From positions 496,001-560,000 of the forward strand of contig NZ_SHLI01000001.1 of NCBI RefSeq assembly GCF_004217415.1: 64,000 nucleotides of DNA, read 5' to 3'. The notes beneath the pieces are model-generated. The model worked only from the letters and a program-made list of their open reading frames with translations. It did no database searches and had not been told where the DNA came from. Both the position numbers and the translations under genes were made by a program. Below are positions 38,768-46,888 of this stretch, piece by piece. This DNA comes from Spiribacter vilamensis. GTDB lineage: Bacteria; Pseudomonadota; Gammaproteobacteria; Nitrococcales; Nitrococcaceae. Within the stretch, counting starts at the first letter, position 1, and each line of letters opens with the position of its first letter.

Positions 38768-39597
38768 GCCGTGGCGGCGGGGGCGTCGTCTGCCGGCCGA
38801 AACAGCGTGCGCAGGGCAAGCCGGCGCCGGTCGCGATGACTGAGTGACGTTCGTCCTTCCCAGTAACGGCAGCCACCGTCCCGCACCCGCAGGCCGATGG
38901 CGCGGTAGAGACGTGCCGCCACGCGGATGGCGACGCGATTGCGCCAGGGGATTAACGCAAACGCCGTCTCCGCCCGGGCATACTCGACCTCGGCCCGATC
39001 AACGACTCGGCCGATTGCCGCCTGCACCGATGCCCGATCAGGGTCTGCGGCTGCGGCAATAACCTCCGGCGGCCGCTGGCCAACCCATTCCGCCGGCAGA
39101 TAACGACGGCCGCGCTGCGCATCCTCGAGGACATCCCGCGCGATGTTGGTCAGTTGCATGCCGATACCGAGGGCAACAGCGGCATCCCGACCGCGCACGG
39201 GATCGGCACCGAGTAGTGGGCACATGAGCTCGCCAACCGTACCGGCAACGCCGTAGCAGTAGTCGATGAGCTCGGATTCGGTGTCGATGAGACGGCCGTA
39301 TCGGGCTTCATGGGCGGCGGTACGGGCCAGCGTCGCCAATGGCTCGAGCCGCATCTGCCGGCGCTCGACCATCGCCTCGAAGCCATCCACCGGTATTTTC
39401 GCCAGTTCGCCGGTGGTGAGCGCCTCAATGAAGGTATCGATACGGCCGGCGCCATTCGCGGACTCGTCCGCGATGTCGTCGATCAGCCGGCAGACGGCAT
39501 AGAGAGTGGCGACATCATTGGCATCGTCGCGCCGCAGGAGCCGGCTCGCCATGTGGAAGCTGCTCCCATGGCGGGCCAGTACCTCACGGGGCTTCAC
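38764..39597 (-). CDS. crtB: Phytoene synthase (CrtB)
   Basis: Condenses two geranylgeranyl diphosphates to phytoene. The 277-residue protein has the first Asp-rich motif DDIAD at 40-44 (VCRLIDDIADES), YCYGVAGTVGELMCPLLG, and the second motif in LTNIARDVLEDAQRGRRYLPAEW, all diagnostic of squalene/phytoene synthases. The start overlaps crtI by 4 bases. Confidence 0.95.
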   Translation of the reverse strand: MKPREVLARHGSSFHMASRLLRRDDANDVATLYAVCRLIDDIADESANGAGRIDTFIEALTTGELAKIPVDGFEAMVERRQMRLEPLATLARTAAHEARYGRLIDTESELIDYCYGVAGTVGELMCPLLGADPVRGRDAAVALGIGMQLTNIARDVLEDAQRGRRYLPAEWVGQRPPEVIAAAADPDRASVQAAIGRVVDRAEVEYARAETAFALIPWRNRVAIRVAARLYRAIGLRVRDGGCRYWEGRTSLSHRDRRRLALRTLFRPADDAPAATA

Positions 39598-41066
39598 GCC
39601 GCCTCCGTTCCCTCGGGGAACAGGCGCTCGAGGACCTTTGCGCTGGAGAGCACCCCGGGCATGCCGGCACCGGGGTGGGTTCCCGCCCCAACGAGGTAGA
39701 GGTTATCGAGTCCCTCGGCCTGGTTGTGGAAGCGGAACCAGGCCGACTGCCGGAATAGCGGCGCCAGACTAAAGCCACTGCCGTAGACGCTCTGGTAATT
39801 CTCGCGGAAATTATCCGGCGTCATGTGGAAATCGGCGCGGATATGCTGGCTGAGCCCTGGAAGGATGGTTGCTTCCAGCGCCTCGACAATACGCGCCTGC
39901 AGTTTCGGTCCTTCCACCGACCAGTCGATATTACCCAGCTGGTTGGGTACGGGAGCCAGCACGTAAAAGCTGTCGTGCCCTGCCGGTGCAAAGCTCGGAT
40001 CGGTCGCCGTGGGGCGATGGAGATACAGCGAGAAATCCTCGGAGAGGATCTTTCGATCAAAGATGTCCCGCAGCAGCTCCTTATAGCGCTCGCCCAGCCA
40101 TATGGTGTGGTGGGCGACGTCGGGATACTGGCAGTCGGTACCGAAGTAGAGCACGAACAACCCCATCGACGAGTGGGCCAGCCGCTGCTTGACCCGGGCC
40201 GCCATGGGGGCCGGATCCATGAGTTCGCCGTAGAGGTGCATCGGGTCGAGGTTGGAGACGAAGTTATCCGCCTTGATCGTGCGCCCGTCGTCAATGCTCG
40301 CCCCGGTGATGCGCCGTCCATCGCGATGGACCGCCGTAATGCTGCGGCCGTTTTCCACCCGTACACCCTGGCGCTCGAGCAGATTGGCGAGTTCGCCGAC
40401 GAGTGCACCGGTTCCGCCCATCGCGAAGTGGACACCCCACTCACGCTCGAGGTAGTGGATGAGTCCGTAGATACAGGTCGTATCGAACGGATTTCCGCCC
40501 ACGAGCAATGGCTGCAATGACAGCGCCTGGCGCAGGTACGGGTGCTTGATATGGCTCGACACCATCTTCCAGACGCTCCGGTCGAAGCGCAGTCGTAGCA
40601 GCCGGGGAATCTGGCGCGCCATGAACGAGGCCCGATGGAATGGCTGGTAGCCGAGTTCCTTGAACCCGATCTCGAAGAGCTCGCGGGACTCTGCAAGCAG
40701 GCCGTGGTAACCGGCGACATCGTCCGGGTTGAAGCGGGCGATTTCGGCCTCCATTCGCTCGATGCCCGGACCGTAATCAAATGAGGAGTCATCGGCGAAG
40801 CGGAATCGATACCATGGATCGAGCGGCCGGAGTTCGAGGTGATCGTGCAGTGATTCACCGAACAGTTCGAACAGCTCGGTGAAAAGGAATGGTGCGGTAA
40901 TGACCGTTGGTCCCGCGTCGTGCCGGTAGCCGCCGCGCTCGAAGACCTGTGCCCGTCCGCCGAGTCGCGGGCAACGATCGATCAGTGTGACCTCGTGGCC
41001 CCGTGCGCGCAGGCGCAATGCCGCGGCGATGCCGCCGAAGCCGCCACCCATAATCAGGGAATGCAT
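39594..41066 (-). CDS. crtI: Phytoene desaturase (CrtI)
   Basis: FAD-dependent desaturase taking phytoene to lycopene. The 490-residue protein starts with the dinucleotide fold LIMGGGFGGIAAALRLRARGHEVTLID and has GGRAQVFERGGYRHDAGPTVITAPFLFTELF, MGGTGALVGELANLLERQGVRVENG, and the CrtI signature YLVGAGTHPGAGMPGVLSSAKVLERLF at the C-terminus. It is 6 bp downstream of crtE. Confidence 0.96.
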   Translation of the reverse strand: MHSLIMGGGFGGIAAALRLRARGHEVTLIDRCPRLGGRAQVFERGGYRHDAGPTVITAPFLFTELFELFGESLHDHLELRPLDPWYRFRFADDSSFDYGPGIERMEAEIARFNPDDVAGYHGLLAESRELFEIGFKELGYQPFHRASFMARQIPRLLRLRFDRSVWKMVSSHIKHPYLRQALSLQPLLVGGNPFDTTCIYGLIHYLEREWGVHFAMGGTGALVGELANLLERQGVRVENGRSITAVHRDGRRITGASIDDGRTIKADNFVSNLDPMHLYGELMDPAPMAARVKQRLAHSSMGLFVLYFGTDCQYPDVAHHTIWLGERYKELLRDIFDRKILSEDFSLYLHRPTATDPSFAPAGHDSFYVLAPVPNQLGNIDWSVEGPKLQARIVEALEATILPGLSQHIRADFHMTPDNFRENYQSVYGSGFSLAPLFRQSAWFRFHNQAEGLDNLYLVGAGTHPGAGMPGVLSSAKVLERLFPEGTEAA

Positions 41067-41072
41067 TGGATG

Positions 41073-42029
41073 TTATCCCTCCTGTCGGGACTTGTGATTC
41101 AGCCGTTCTATCAGTTGGCGCACGTCGCTCAGGAGGGGCTCCGGCAGTCGCGCACTGAGTCGGTCGGCGCGGTTCAGTGCCGCGCGAGCATGTTGGAGGC
41201 AACGGATGCGGGTTGGTTCCCGGTGCAGGTGAACTGACCCACTCCGAGTGCGGGGGCGGTGGTGCCACCAGGCATGCAGTGGGTGCAGCTCCGAAACATC
41301 ATCGACACCGTCAAGGTCGTCCAGATCGTCAAGAATCTGGTAAGCGAGCCCGATGGCTTCAGCGATACGCCGACTGACTGCGGACGTATAAGCGGCCTTC
41401 GCGGGTTCGCTGATCCCGGCGTTGAGCGCCAGCTCGATCAGCGGCGCTGTCTTTTCGCGGGTTGCGTCGAGATAGTCGGCGGTTCGGACGGATCCCTCAC
41501 CAGTGTGGTGGCTGAGCTCGACACTCTGGCCGCCGATGACACGGCCAGCCGTATCCGCCATGAAGCGTATCAGCCGCTGCGACACCGCCGGTACGGTAAT
41601 CCGCGCGGCGACCTGGAAGGCTGTCGTCAACAGGAGATCGCCCGCACACAGCGCCACATCATCCCCGTACACCGCGCGAACCGATTGTCGGCCCCGGCGG
41701 TAGGTATCGCGGTCGCTGATGTCGTCGTGAACGAGCGATGCATTGTGCAGAAACTCGCAGGCAGCGGCCGCTGCCGTACGGTCTTGAGGGCTCAAGCGAT
41801 TCGCGCAGCTGGCGAGTGCCAGTCTTGCACGCATTCGATGGCCACCCGTCTGGAGATGATAGATCGCAGCATCGCGGGCCGGTGTGGCTCGCATCGCGGC
41901 GAGTTGGTCGACCATGAACTGGTCAACGGTCTGAAGTGCCGGAAGGTTGGCCCCGACAGCCAGCGCATCCTGTCGGACAGAGACGTCCGGATCAGGTTGG
42001 AGTATTTGGCTGACATCGACTGTGGCCAC
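41073..42029 (-). CDS. crtE: Geranylgeranyl diphosphate synthase (polyprenyl synthetase, CrtE)
   Basis: Supplies GGPP for carotenoids. The 318-residue protein has the first Asp-rich motif DDISD at 102-106 (LVHDDISDRDTYRRGR) and the second DDLDD at 234-238 (YQILDDLDDLDG), plus GGHRMRARLAL at the IPP site. The chain-length region before the first motif (CEFLHNASLVHDD) fits a short-chain synthase. First carotenoid gene after the rhodopsin; the 102-bp gap between them holds a strong hairpin. Confidence 0.93.
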   Translation of the reverse strand: MATVDVSQILQPDPDVSVRQDALAVGANLPALQTVDQFMVDQLAAMRATPARDAAIYHLQTGGHRMRARLALASCANRLSPQDRTAAAAACEFLHNASLVHDDISDRDTYRRGRQSVRAVYGDDVALCAGDLLLTTAFQVAARITVPAVSQRLIRFMADTAGRVIGGQSVELSHHTGEGSVRTADYLDATREKTAPLIELALNAGISEPAKAAYTSAVSRRIAEAIGLAYQILDDLDDLDGVDDVSELHPLHAWWHHRPRTRSGSVHLHREPTRIRCLQHARAALNRADRLSARLPEPLLSDVRQLIERLNHKSRQEG

Positions 42030-42059
42030 GAAAGCTACCCTCAGACTGCCTTGATTAGA

Positions 42060-42088
42060 GTGGAGCCCGGGCGAGGCCCGAGCTCCAC
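42060..42088 (-). terminator. Strong hairpin between rhodopsin and crtE (terminator-like, no U-tract)
   Basis: Thirteen-base arms at 42060-42072 and 42076-42088 (GTGGAGC on the outside) pair with one mismatch around a 3-base loop. Reading rhodopsin to crtE, the hairpin is followed by TCTAATC rather than a run of T, so it may act as a 3'-end stabiliser or partial terminator and set a high rhodopsin to crt ratio. Confidence 0.6.
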
Positions 42089-42131
42089 AGGTTCGGCGTC
42101 AGCAACGCCGCCTTGATCGGAGTGTTTCCGA

Positions 42132-42902
42132 TTAGGCGTTGGCGGTTTCGCCTGCTGCCTCGGCCTCTGACTTGCGCATTGCGATCGTCAGAATGACCAC
42201 GCCGAACACGGCCTTGGCGGTGATATCCGCAATCGTGTAGCCCACTTCGACTGCCGTCACGGCGGCGCCGCCGGTCAGACCGATGAGCGGGAACAGGAAC
42301 ACGATCGGGTAGAACAGCCAGGACACAATCACCAGCGTGGAAGCGCCGTTGATCAGCCCGCGCACGTTTTCCGGCTGCTTGGCGATGGAAGCCTTCAGAC
42401 CGGTCACGAGCGTGTAGACGATGTACACGAACGGAATCATCGACAGCACCCAGAACAGGAAGCGGACGGCACCGCCCTCTGAAACCTCACCCGGGTAGCC
42501 GAGGATGATCATGAGTGCGGCTGCACCGCCGAGCTTGACGCTCTGCGAGATCGTCTCGCTGCGCGACAGCCGCATAACCAAGATCAGCTCTACGAGCAGC
42601 AGCGGCACGGTCAACAGCCAGTCCACATAGCGGTAGGCCTGGTTGTAGCCGTAGCCAGTCGTCTCGATCGTCCCGTTGGTGACGCTGAACGCCGCTTCCC
42701 AGGAAGTCATGATCTGGAAGTAGTGGTAAGCGGCAATCGCGGTAACGAGGCCGGTGATGGTGATTGCCAGCCGATAGGCCGGAGCCACCTGGCTGCGTGA
42801 AAGCCAGAAGAAAAGGGTCGCGGCCGCCATTACTGCAAAGCCGAATGAGAAGCTGTTTGCAATAAAGTCGTACTGACCCACGCTAAGTGTCGAAAGGTCC
42901 AT
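42132..42902 (-). CDS. Xanthorhodopsin-like light-driven proton pump
   Basis: A 256-residue seven-helix microbial rhodopsin. The helix-C motif RYVDWLLTVPLLLVE has Asp94, Thr98 and Glu105 (the D-T-E set of outward proton pumps) and Leu102 at the tuning site, which predicts green absorption. Lys230 (TIADITAKAVFG) binds retinal, and His60 is the counter-ion partner. GQYDFIANSFSF, LGYPGEVSE and IPF match xanthorhodopsin closely. Trp151 stands where xanthorhodopsin has Gly156, the residue that makes room for the carotenoid antenna, so an antenna is unlikely. Start ATG follows AAAAGGAGGAAATCACC, an excellent ribosome binding site. Heads the crtEIBY operon. Confidence 0.95.
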   Translation of the reverse strand: MDLSTLSVGQYDFIANSFSFGFAVMAAATLFFWLSRSQVAPAYRLAITITGLVTAIAAYHYFQIMTSWEAAFSVTNGTIETTGYGYNQAYRYVDWLLTVPLLLVELILVMRLSRSETISQSVKLGGAAALMIILGYPGEVSEGGAVRFLFWVLSMIPFVYIVYTLVTGLKASIAKQPENVRGLINGASTLVIVSWLFYPIVFLFPLIGLTGGAAVTAVEVGYTIADITAKAVFGVVILTIAMRKSEAEAAGETANA

Positions 42903-42933
42903 TGGTGATTTCCTCCTTTTGGAATCACGTCGA

Positions 42934-42962
42934 AAGATACGCTCGGCTCTGTGGCAGGTCAA
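42934..42962 (-). promoter_or_regulatory. Sigma-70 promoter of the rhodopsin gene
   Basis: On the minus strand TTGACC (42962-42957), a 17-base spacer and TATCTT (42939-42934) give a good match to the vegetative consensus. Transcription should start near 42927, leaving a leader of about 25 bases with the strong ribosome binding site. Confidence 0.65.
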
Positions 42963-42971
42963 TTGAATGTA

Positions 42972-42988
42972 CGCACCACGATGGTGCG
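42972..42988. promoter_or_regulatory. Perfect inverted repeat upstream of the rhodopsin promoter
   Basis: CGCACCA and TGGTGCG form perfect 7-bp arms around CGA, centred about 54 bases upstream of the predicted rhodopsin transcription start, a position typical of an activator site. The regulator is unknown. Confidence 0.4.
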
Positions 42989-43051
42989 AAATCGTCGCTG
43001 CCAACCGGTCGACCGCGAAGTGTGCCGGAGGTTCTGCCACCTCGTTGATTT

Positions 43052-43075
43052 GGGTCAAAATTGACGGTATGACCC
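43052..43075. promoter_or_regulatory. GGGTCA-N12-TGACCC inverted repeat upstream of uup
   Basis: A perfect 6-bp dyad with a 12-base spacer overlaps TTGACG (43061-43066), a possible -35 for the uup gene. It could be an operator. A matching -10 (TTAGAC near 43087) has a long spacer, so the promoter itself is uncertain. Confidence 0.3.
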
Positions 43076-43117
43076 GGGCCGCTCTGTTAGACTGGCAGCT
43101 TGTTTTAAGGAGACCGA

Positions 43118-45010
43118 ATGAGTCTGATTCGCCTTGATGAGATCGAGTTTTCCGTCGGCGGGCCACCGCTGCTCGAGCATGCGTCGCTGACGATCGAAGA
43201 TCGCGAACGCGTCTGTCTGGTAGGCCGTAACGGCGTTGGCAAATCAACCCTGTTACGCGTCATCGAGGGTGCGATCGAGCCCGATGCCGGGCGCGTCCAG
43301 CGCGGTGAGGCGGTCACCGTCTCGCGCCTTGAGCAGGCCGTGCCGGATCACCTCGAGGGGCGGGTTTTCGACGTCGTGACCGAGGGGCTGGGCGATCTCG
43401 GATCGCTGCTCTCGCGTCATCATGACCTCGCCATGGCCATTGGCGCCGGTGAGGGGGATATCGACGAGCTAACGGATCTGCAATCGCGCATTGAGGCGGC
43501 CGGTGGCTGGCAGATCGAGCAGCGCGTGGACGCCGTACTGACCCGCTTCGACCTGCCCGCAGACAGTGCCTTCTCGAACCTCTCCGGCGGGCTCAAGCGG
43601 CGCGTGCTTCTCGCTCGTGCCGTAGTGCCGGGGCCTGACGTGCTTTTGCTCGATGAGCCGACCAACCATCTCGACATCGAGGCGATCCGCTGGCTCGAGG
43701 GCTTCATGCGCGAGTTCAACGGTGCGGTGATCTTCGTGACCCATGATCGCGCCTTCCTCCAGGCGGTTGCCACCCGGATCGTGGAGATCGACCGCGGACA
43801 GCTCACGAGCTGGCCCGGCGACTACGCCAACTACCTGCGTCGCTGCGAGGAGCGGGACCACGCGGAGGCCGAGGAGCAGGCGCGTTTCGACAAGAAGCTC
43901 AAGCAGGAAGAGGCCTGGATCCGGCAGGGCATCAAGGCCCGTCGCACGCGTAACGAGGGTCGTGTTCGTGCCCTCCAGGCCATGCGCAAGGAACGCGCCG
44001 AGCGCCGTGAACGCCCGGGCGAGGCGCGGCTGACCATGGCGGAGGGCGAGCGCTCCGGCAAGCGCGTGATCGAGGCCGAGCATCTGACCTACGCCATCGA
44101 TGGCAAGCCGCTGGTGACCGACTTCAGCACCCGCATCATCCGTGGTGACCGGATCGGCATCCTGGGTCCGAATGGCGTGGGCAAGACCACGCTGATCCGG
44201 CTTCTGGTCGGTGAGCTGGCGCCGGATAGCGGGTCGATCAAGCTCGGCACCGGGCTGCAGGTCGCCTATTTCGACCAGCACCGGGCGTCACTGGATGACC
44301 GCCGCTCCGCTCGCGAGAATGTCGCCGGCGGCGAGGACTTCATCGATCTGGGTGATGGCAAACGCCGGCACGTTATGGGCTATCTGCAGGACTTCCTGTT
44401 CTCGCCCGATCGCGCCAACGCACCGATCAGCCGCCTGTCCGGCGGTGAGCGCAACCGGCTGCTGCTCGCCCAGCTGTTCGCCCGACCCTCCAACCTGCTG
44501 GTGCTCGACGAGCCCACCAACGATCTGGATGTCGAGACGCTCGAGCTCCTCGAGGAGCGACTGGTGGACTACACCGGCACGCTGTTGCTGGTCTCCCATG
44601 ACCGAACATTCCTGGATAACGTCGTCACTAGCGTGTTCGTGCCGGAAGGTGGGGGCCGTATCGGTGAGTACGTGGGTGGCTATGCCGACTGGCTGCGGCA
44701 GACGCAGCAGCCCGCCCGCAGCGAGGGCAAGGCCTCGAAAACCGCTGGCAAGCCGGCATCGTCGCCGAAAAAGCCACGCAAGCTGACCTACAGTGAGGGC
44801 ACTGAGCTCGACGAGCTGCCGGCCCGGATCGAGACCCTCGAGGCGGTTGCCGAGACCGCACGGGCGAAGGCCAATGATCCCGGGCTCTACCAGCAGGACG
44901 CGGACACGATCCAGGCTACGCTGGATGCGCTCGAGGCCGCCGAGGCCGAACTGTCCACCGCCTACGAACGCTGGGAGTACCTCGAGGCGCAGCGCGAACG
45001 CCTCGGCTAG
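43118..45010 (+). CDS. uup: ABC-F ATPase (Uup)
   Basis: A soluble 630-residue protein with two ATPase domains and no membrane domain. Walker A motifs are GRNGVGKST and GPNGVGKTT, signatures NLSGGLKRRVLLARAV and LSGGERNRLLLAQLF, and Walker B motifs VLLLDEPTNHLDIEAI and LLVLDEPTNDLDVETLELLEE. The linker (KKLKQEEAWIRQGIKARRTRNEGRVRALQAMRKER) and the C-terminal coiled coil (about 560-630) are typical of Uup, which acts on ribosomes and affects transposon excision in E. coli. The ATG follows TTAAGGAGACCGA. Its TAG stop shares CTAG with the convergent gene. Confidence 0.93.
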   Translation: MSLIRLDEIEFSVGGPPLLEHASLTIEDRERVCLVGRNGVGKSTLLRVIEGAIEPDAGRVQRGEAVTVSRLEQAVPDHLEGRVFDVVTEGLGDLGSLLSRHHDLAMAIGAGEGDIDELTDLQSRIEAAGGWQIEQRVDAVLTRFDLPADSAFSNLSGGLKRRVLLARAVVPGPDVLLLDEPTNHLDIEAIRWLEGFMREFNGAVIFVTHDRAFLQAVATRIVEIDRGQLTSWPGDYANYLRRCEERDHAEAEEQARFDKKLKQEEAWIRQGIKARRTRNEGRVRALQAMRKERAERRERPGEARLTMAEGERSGKRVIEAEHLTYAIDGKPLVTDFSTRIIRGDRIGILGPNGVGKTTLIRLLVGELAPDSGSIKLGTGLQVAYFDQHRASLDDRRSARENVAGGEDFIDLGDGKRRHVMGYLQDFLFSPDRANAPISRLSGGERNRLLLAQLFARPSNLLVLDEPTNDLDVETLELLEERLVDYTGTLLLVSHDRTFLDNVVTSVFVPEGGGRIGEYVGGYADWLRQTQQPARSEGKASKTAGKPASSPKKPRKLTYSEGTELDELPARIETLEAVAETARAKANDPGLYQQDADTIQATLDALEAAEAELSTAYERWEYLEAQRERLG

Positions 45011-46230
45011 TCGTCGATCAGCTCCGTGTCGATGACAACCGTTGATTCAAGCGTGCGGTGAACGGGGCACTTGTCGGCGATCTCGAGCAGCCGCTGGCGA
45101 TCGTCCGCGCCGAGATCGCCGCCCAGGTGGATCCGGCGCTGGAATACGTCGACTTTTGCGCCGGACTCACCGCAGTGCTCGCAGTCGGTGCGATGTTCCT
45201 TGTTGTGGCTGACGTCGGTATAGACGTGATCGAGGGCGATCCGCTTGCGGCGAGCGTACATTCGGATCGTCATGCTTGTGCACGCCCCCAGGCCGGCGGC
45301 GACGAGCTGATAGGGAGAGGGTCCTTTATCCGTGCCGCCCATTTTTACCGGCTCGTCCGCGGTCAGCAGATGCGGGCCGGATACCGTAATGGCCTGGCGA
45401 AACCCCTCCGGATCGACCTCCGAAACCCGCGTCACGCCCTCCGGCGTCGCTGCGAGGGACGAGTCGTCCGCCATCTGCAGATAGCGCACCGCCCACGCGC
45501 CGAGGACATCGGCGGCATAGTCGGCGTCGGCACCGCGGCTGATCAGATGATCGGCGTTATCCAGCGTGACGAAGCTCTTCGGATGCATCGCGCCCTGGAA
45601 AATCTCCGCCGCATTGCGAATGCCGACCAGGGTGTCCTGGGGGGAGTGGAGGACGAGCAGCGCGGCGTTCATGTGCTTCAGGGCGTCATCGAGCTTCGCC
45701 TCGGTAATATCGTCGATGAACTGCTGGCGGATGCGAAACGGCCGTCCGGCCAGGTTGACCTCGGCCTCGCCGTGCGTATCGATCGCCGCCAGCTGCTCGG
45801 CGAAGAGCTTCGAGACATGGCTTGGATCCGCCGGTGCCGCGATGGTCACGACGGCACGGACCGTGTCGATCAGCGGGGCGGCCTTGATAACCGCCGAGCC
45901 GCCCAGTGAATGACCGATCAGCAGCTGCGGGGCGGCGACATGTTCGGCCAGATAGGCAGCTGCACGCTGCAGATCTTCCACGTTCGAACTGAAATTGGTG
46001 TTCTCGAACTCGCCCTCGGAGTGACCGAGCCCGGTGAAGTCGAAGCGCAGCACCGCGATCCCCTGCGCGGCAAGGCGGCCGGCAATACGGCGCGCGGCGG
46101 GGATATCCTTCGAGCAGGTAAAGCAGTGGGCAAACAGCGCGGCGGCACGGACCGGGCCGTCGGGCAGGTCGAGTCGGGCGTTGAGCGTGTCGCCGTCGTG
46201 ACCGGTGAAGGTGATTTTCCGCGTGCTCAT
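45007..46230 (-). CDS. Alpha/beta hydrolase fused to OsmC domain
   Basis: A 407-residue fusion. Residues about 1-250 form an alpha/beta hydrolase with nucleophile elbow LIGHSLGGSA and an Asp and His in LHSPQDTLVG and LDNADHLI. Residues about 270-405 form an OsmC/Ohr-like domain with the two reactive-Cys regions LGACTSMTIRMYARRK and DKCPVHRTLES, which in Ohr and OsmC reduce organic peroxides. An extra CEHCGESG occurs between them. The fusion is a known family of unproven substrate. It is the last gene of the blh-ynj operon, 1 bp after DUF3047. Confidence 0.92.
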   Translation of the reverse strand: MSTRKITFTGHDGDTLNARLDLPDGPVRAAALFAHCFTCSKDIPAARRIAGRLAAQGIAVLRFDFTGLGHSEGEFENTNFSSNVEDLQRAAAYLAEHVAAPQLLIGHSLGGSAVIKAAPLIDTVRAVVTIAAPADPSHVSKLFAEQLAAIDTHGEAEVNLAGRPFRIRQQFIDDITEAKLDDALKHMNAALLVLHSPQDTLVGIRNAAEIFQGAMHPKSFVTLDNADHLISRGADADYAADVLGAWAVRYLQMADDSSLAATPEGVTRVSEVDPEGFRQAITVSGPHLLTADEPVKMGGTDKGPSPYQLVAAGLGACTSMTIRMYARRKRIALDHVYTDVSHNKEHRTDCEHCGESGAKVDVFQRRIHLGGDLGADDRQRLLEIADKCPVHRTLESTVVIDTELIDD

Positions 46231-46231
46231 G

Positions 46232-46888
46232 TCATTCCCCCATTAACCGGATGGTCCCGTAGATCGCCTCGGCGCGATCTCCGGTGTCGTCACAATCGGT
46301 CATGATCGCCAGTGTGTCGATTTCAGTGATGTCGCGATCATGAAAACGCGCAAAATCCTCGCGCAGGTTGCGTCGATGGATCTGCCAGCCCGAGTCGCTG
46401 TCGGCGCCATCGACGGCAACCATCATTGCCTGATCGGCATAGGCGTTGGGCCAGTGATCACCCTTTGCCGTGCGAGTGGTCGAGACATAGTTCATGGCGC
46501 GGGTTCGCCAGCGCAGGATCGGGCTTTCGTCCACGGCATAGAGCCGCGCGGCGTAATCGTCGCCGTTTTTATTGCGCGGGGCACCGGAGGCGATCGGCTC
46601 GACAATACGCCAGCGCCACTCGATGATCGGCGTGCGGGTGAGATCGATTCCCTCGCGGTAAATGAGTCCGGAGGCGGTACCTTCCTCGCACTCGGCGCGT
46701 ACGCCCCGGTGCGCACTGCGCTGGGATAGCGTGTAATCGGTCTCGCCGCTGAAGCTGTGGCGTTCCCAGCCGATGATGGAGGCCGGTTCGAAGGTGATGT
46801 CCGTCCGAGCCTCGGCAGCGGGCGCAAGCGTCGCCGCGATCAACAGCATAGCGGTGGGCACGTCGAAGGCGGGTCGTCTGCGGTTCAT
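46232..46888 (-). CDS. DUF3047 exported protein
   Basis: A 218-residue protein with a signal peptide (MNRRRPAFDVPTAMLLIAATLAPAAEA) and a DUF3047 domain: GLIYREGIDLTRTPIIEWRWRI, GDDYAARLYAV, and the C-terminal EIDTLAIMTDCDDTGDRAEAIYGTIRLM. The beta-rich fold is of unknown role. The start overlaps the ynjD stop by 4 bases, so it is in the same operon as the YnjBCD transporter and may act in the periplasm with it (inference). Confidence 0.88.
   Translation of the reverse strand: MNRRRPAFDVPTAMLLIAATLAPAAEARTDITFEPASIIGWERHSFSGETDYTLSQRSAHRGVRAECEEGTASGLIYREGIDLTRTPIIEWRWRIVEPIASGAPRNKNGDDYAARLYAVDESPILRWRTRAMNYVSTTRTAKGDHWPNAYADQAMMVAVDGADSDSGWQIHRRNLREDFARFHDRDITEIDTLAIMTDCDDTGDRAEAIYGTIRLMGE

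Noticed and set aside
37607-42902. Carotenoid-antenna xanthorhodopsin system
   Set aside because: Overall similarity suggests it, but Trp151 replaces the required Gly and no ketolase gene is present.
42903-43247. N-terminal extension of the rhodopsin frame by 115 codons
   Set aside because: The extension crosses the promoter and the divergent uup start; the family starts at MDLSTLSVGQ with an optimal ribosome binding site.
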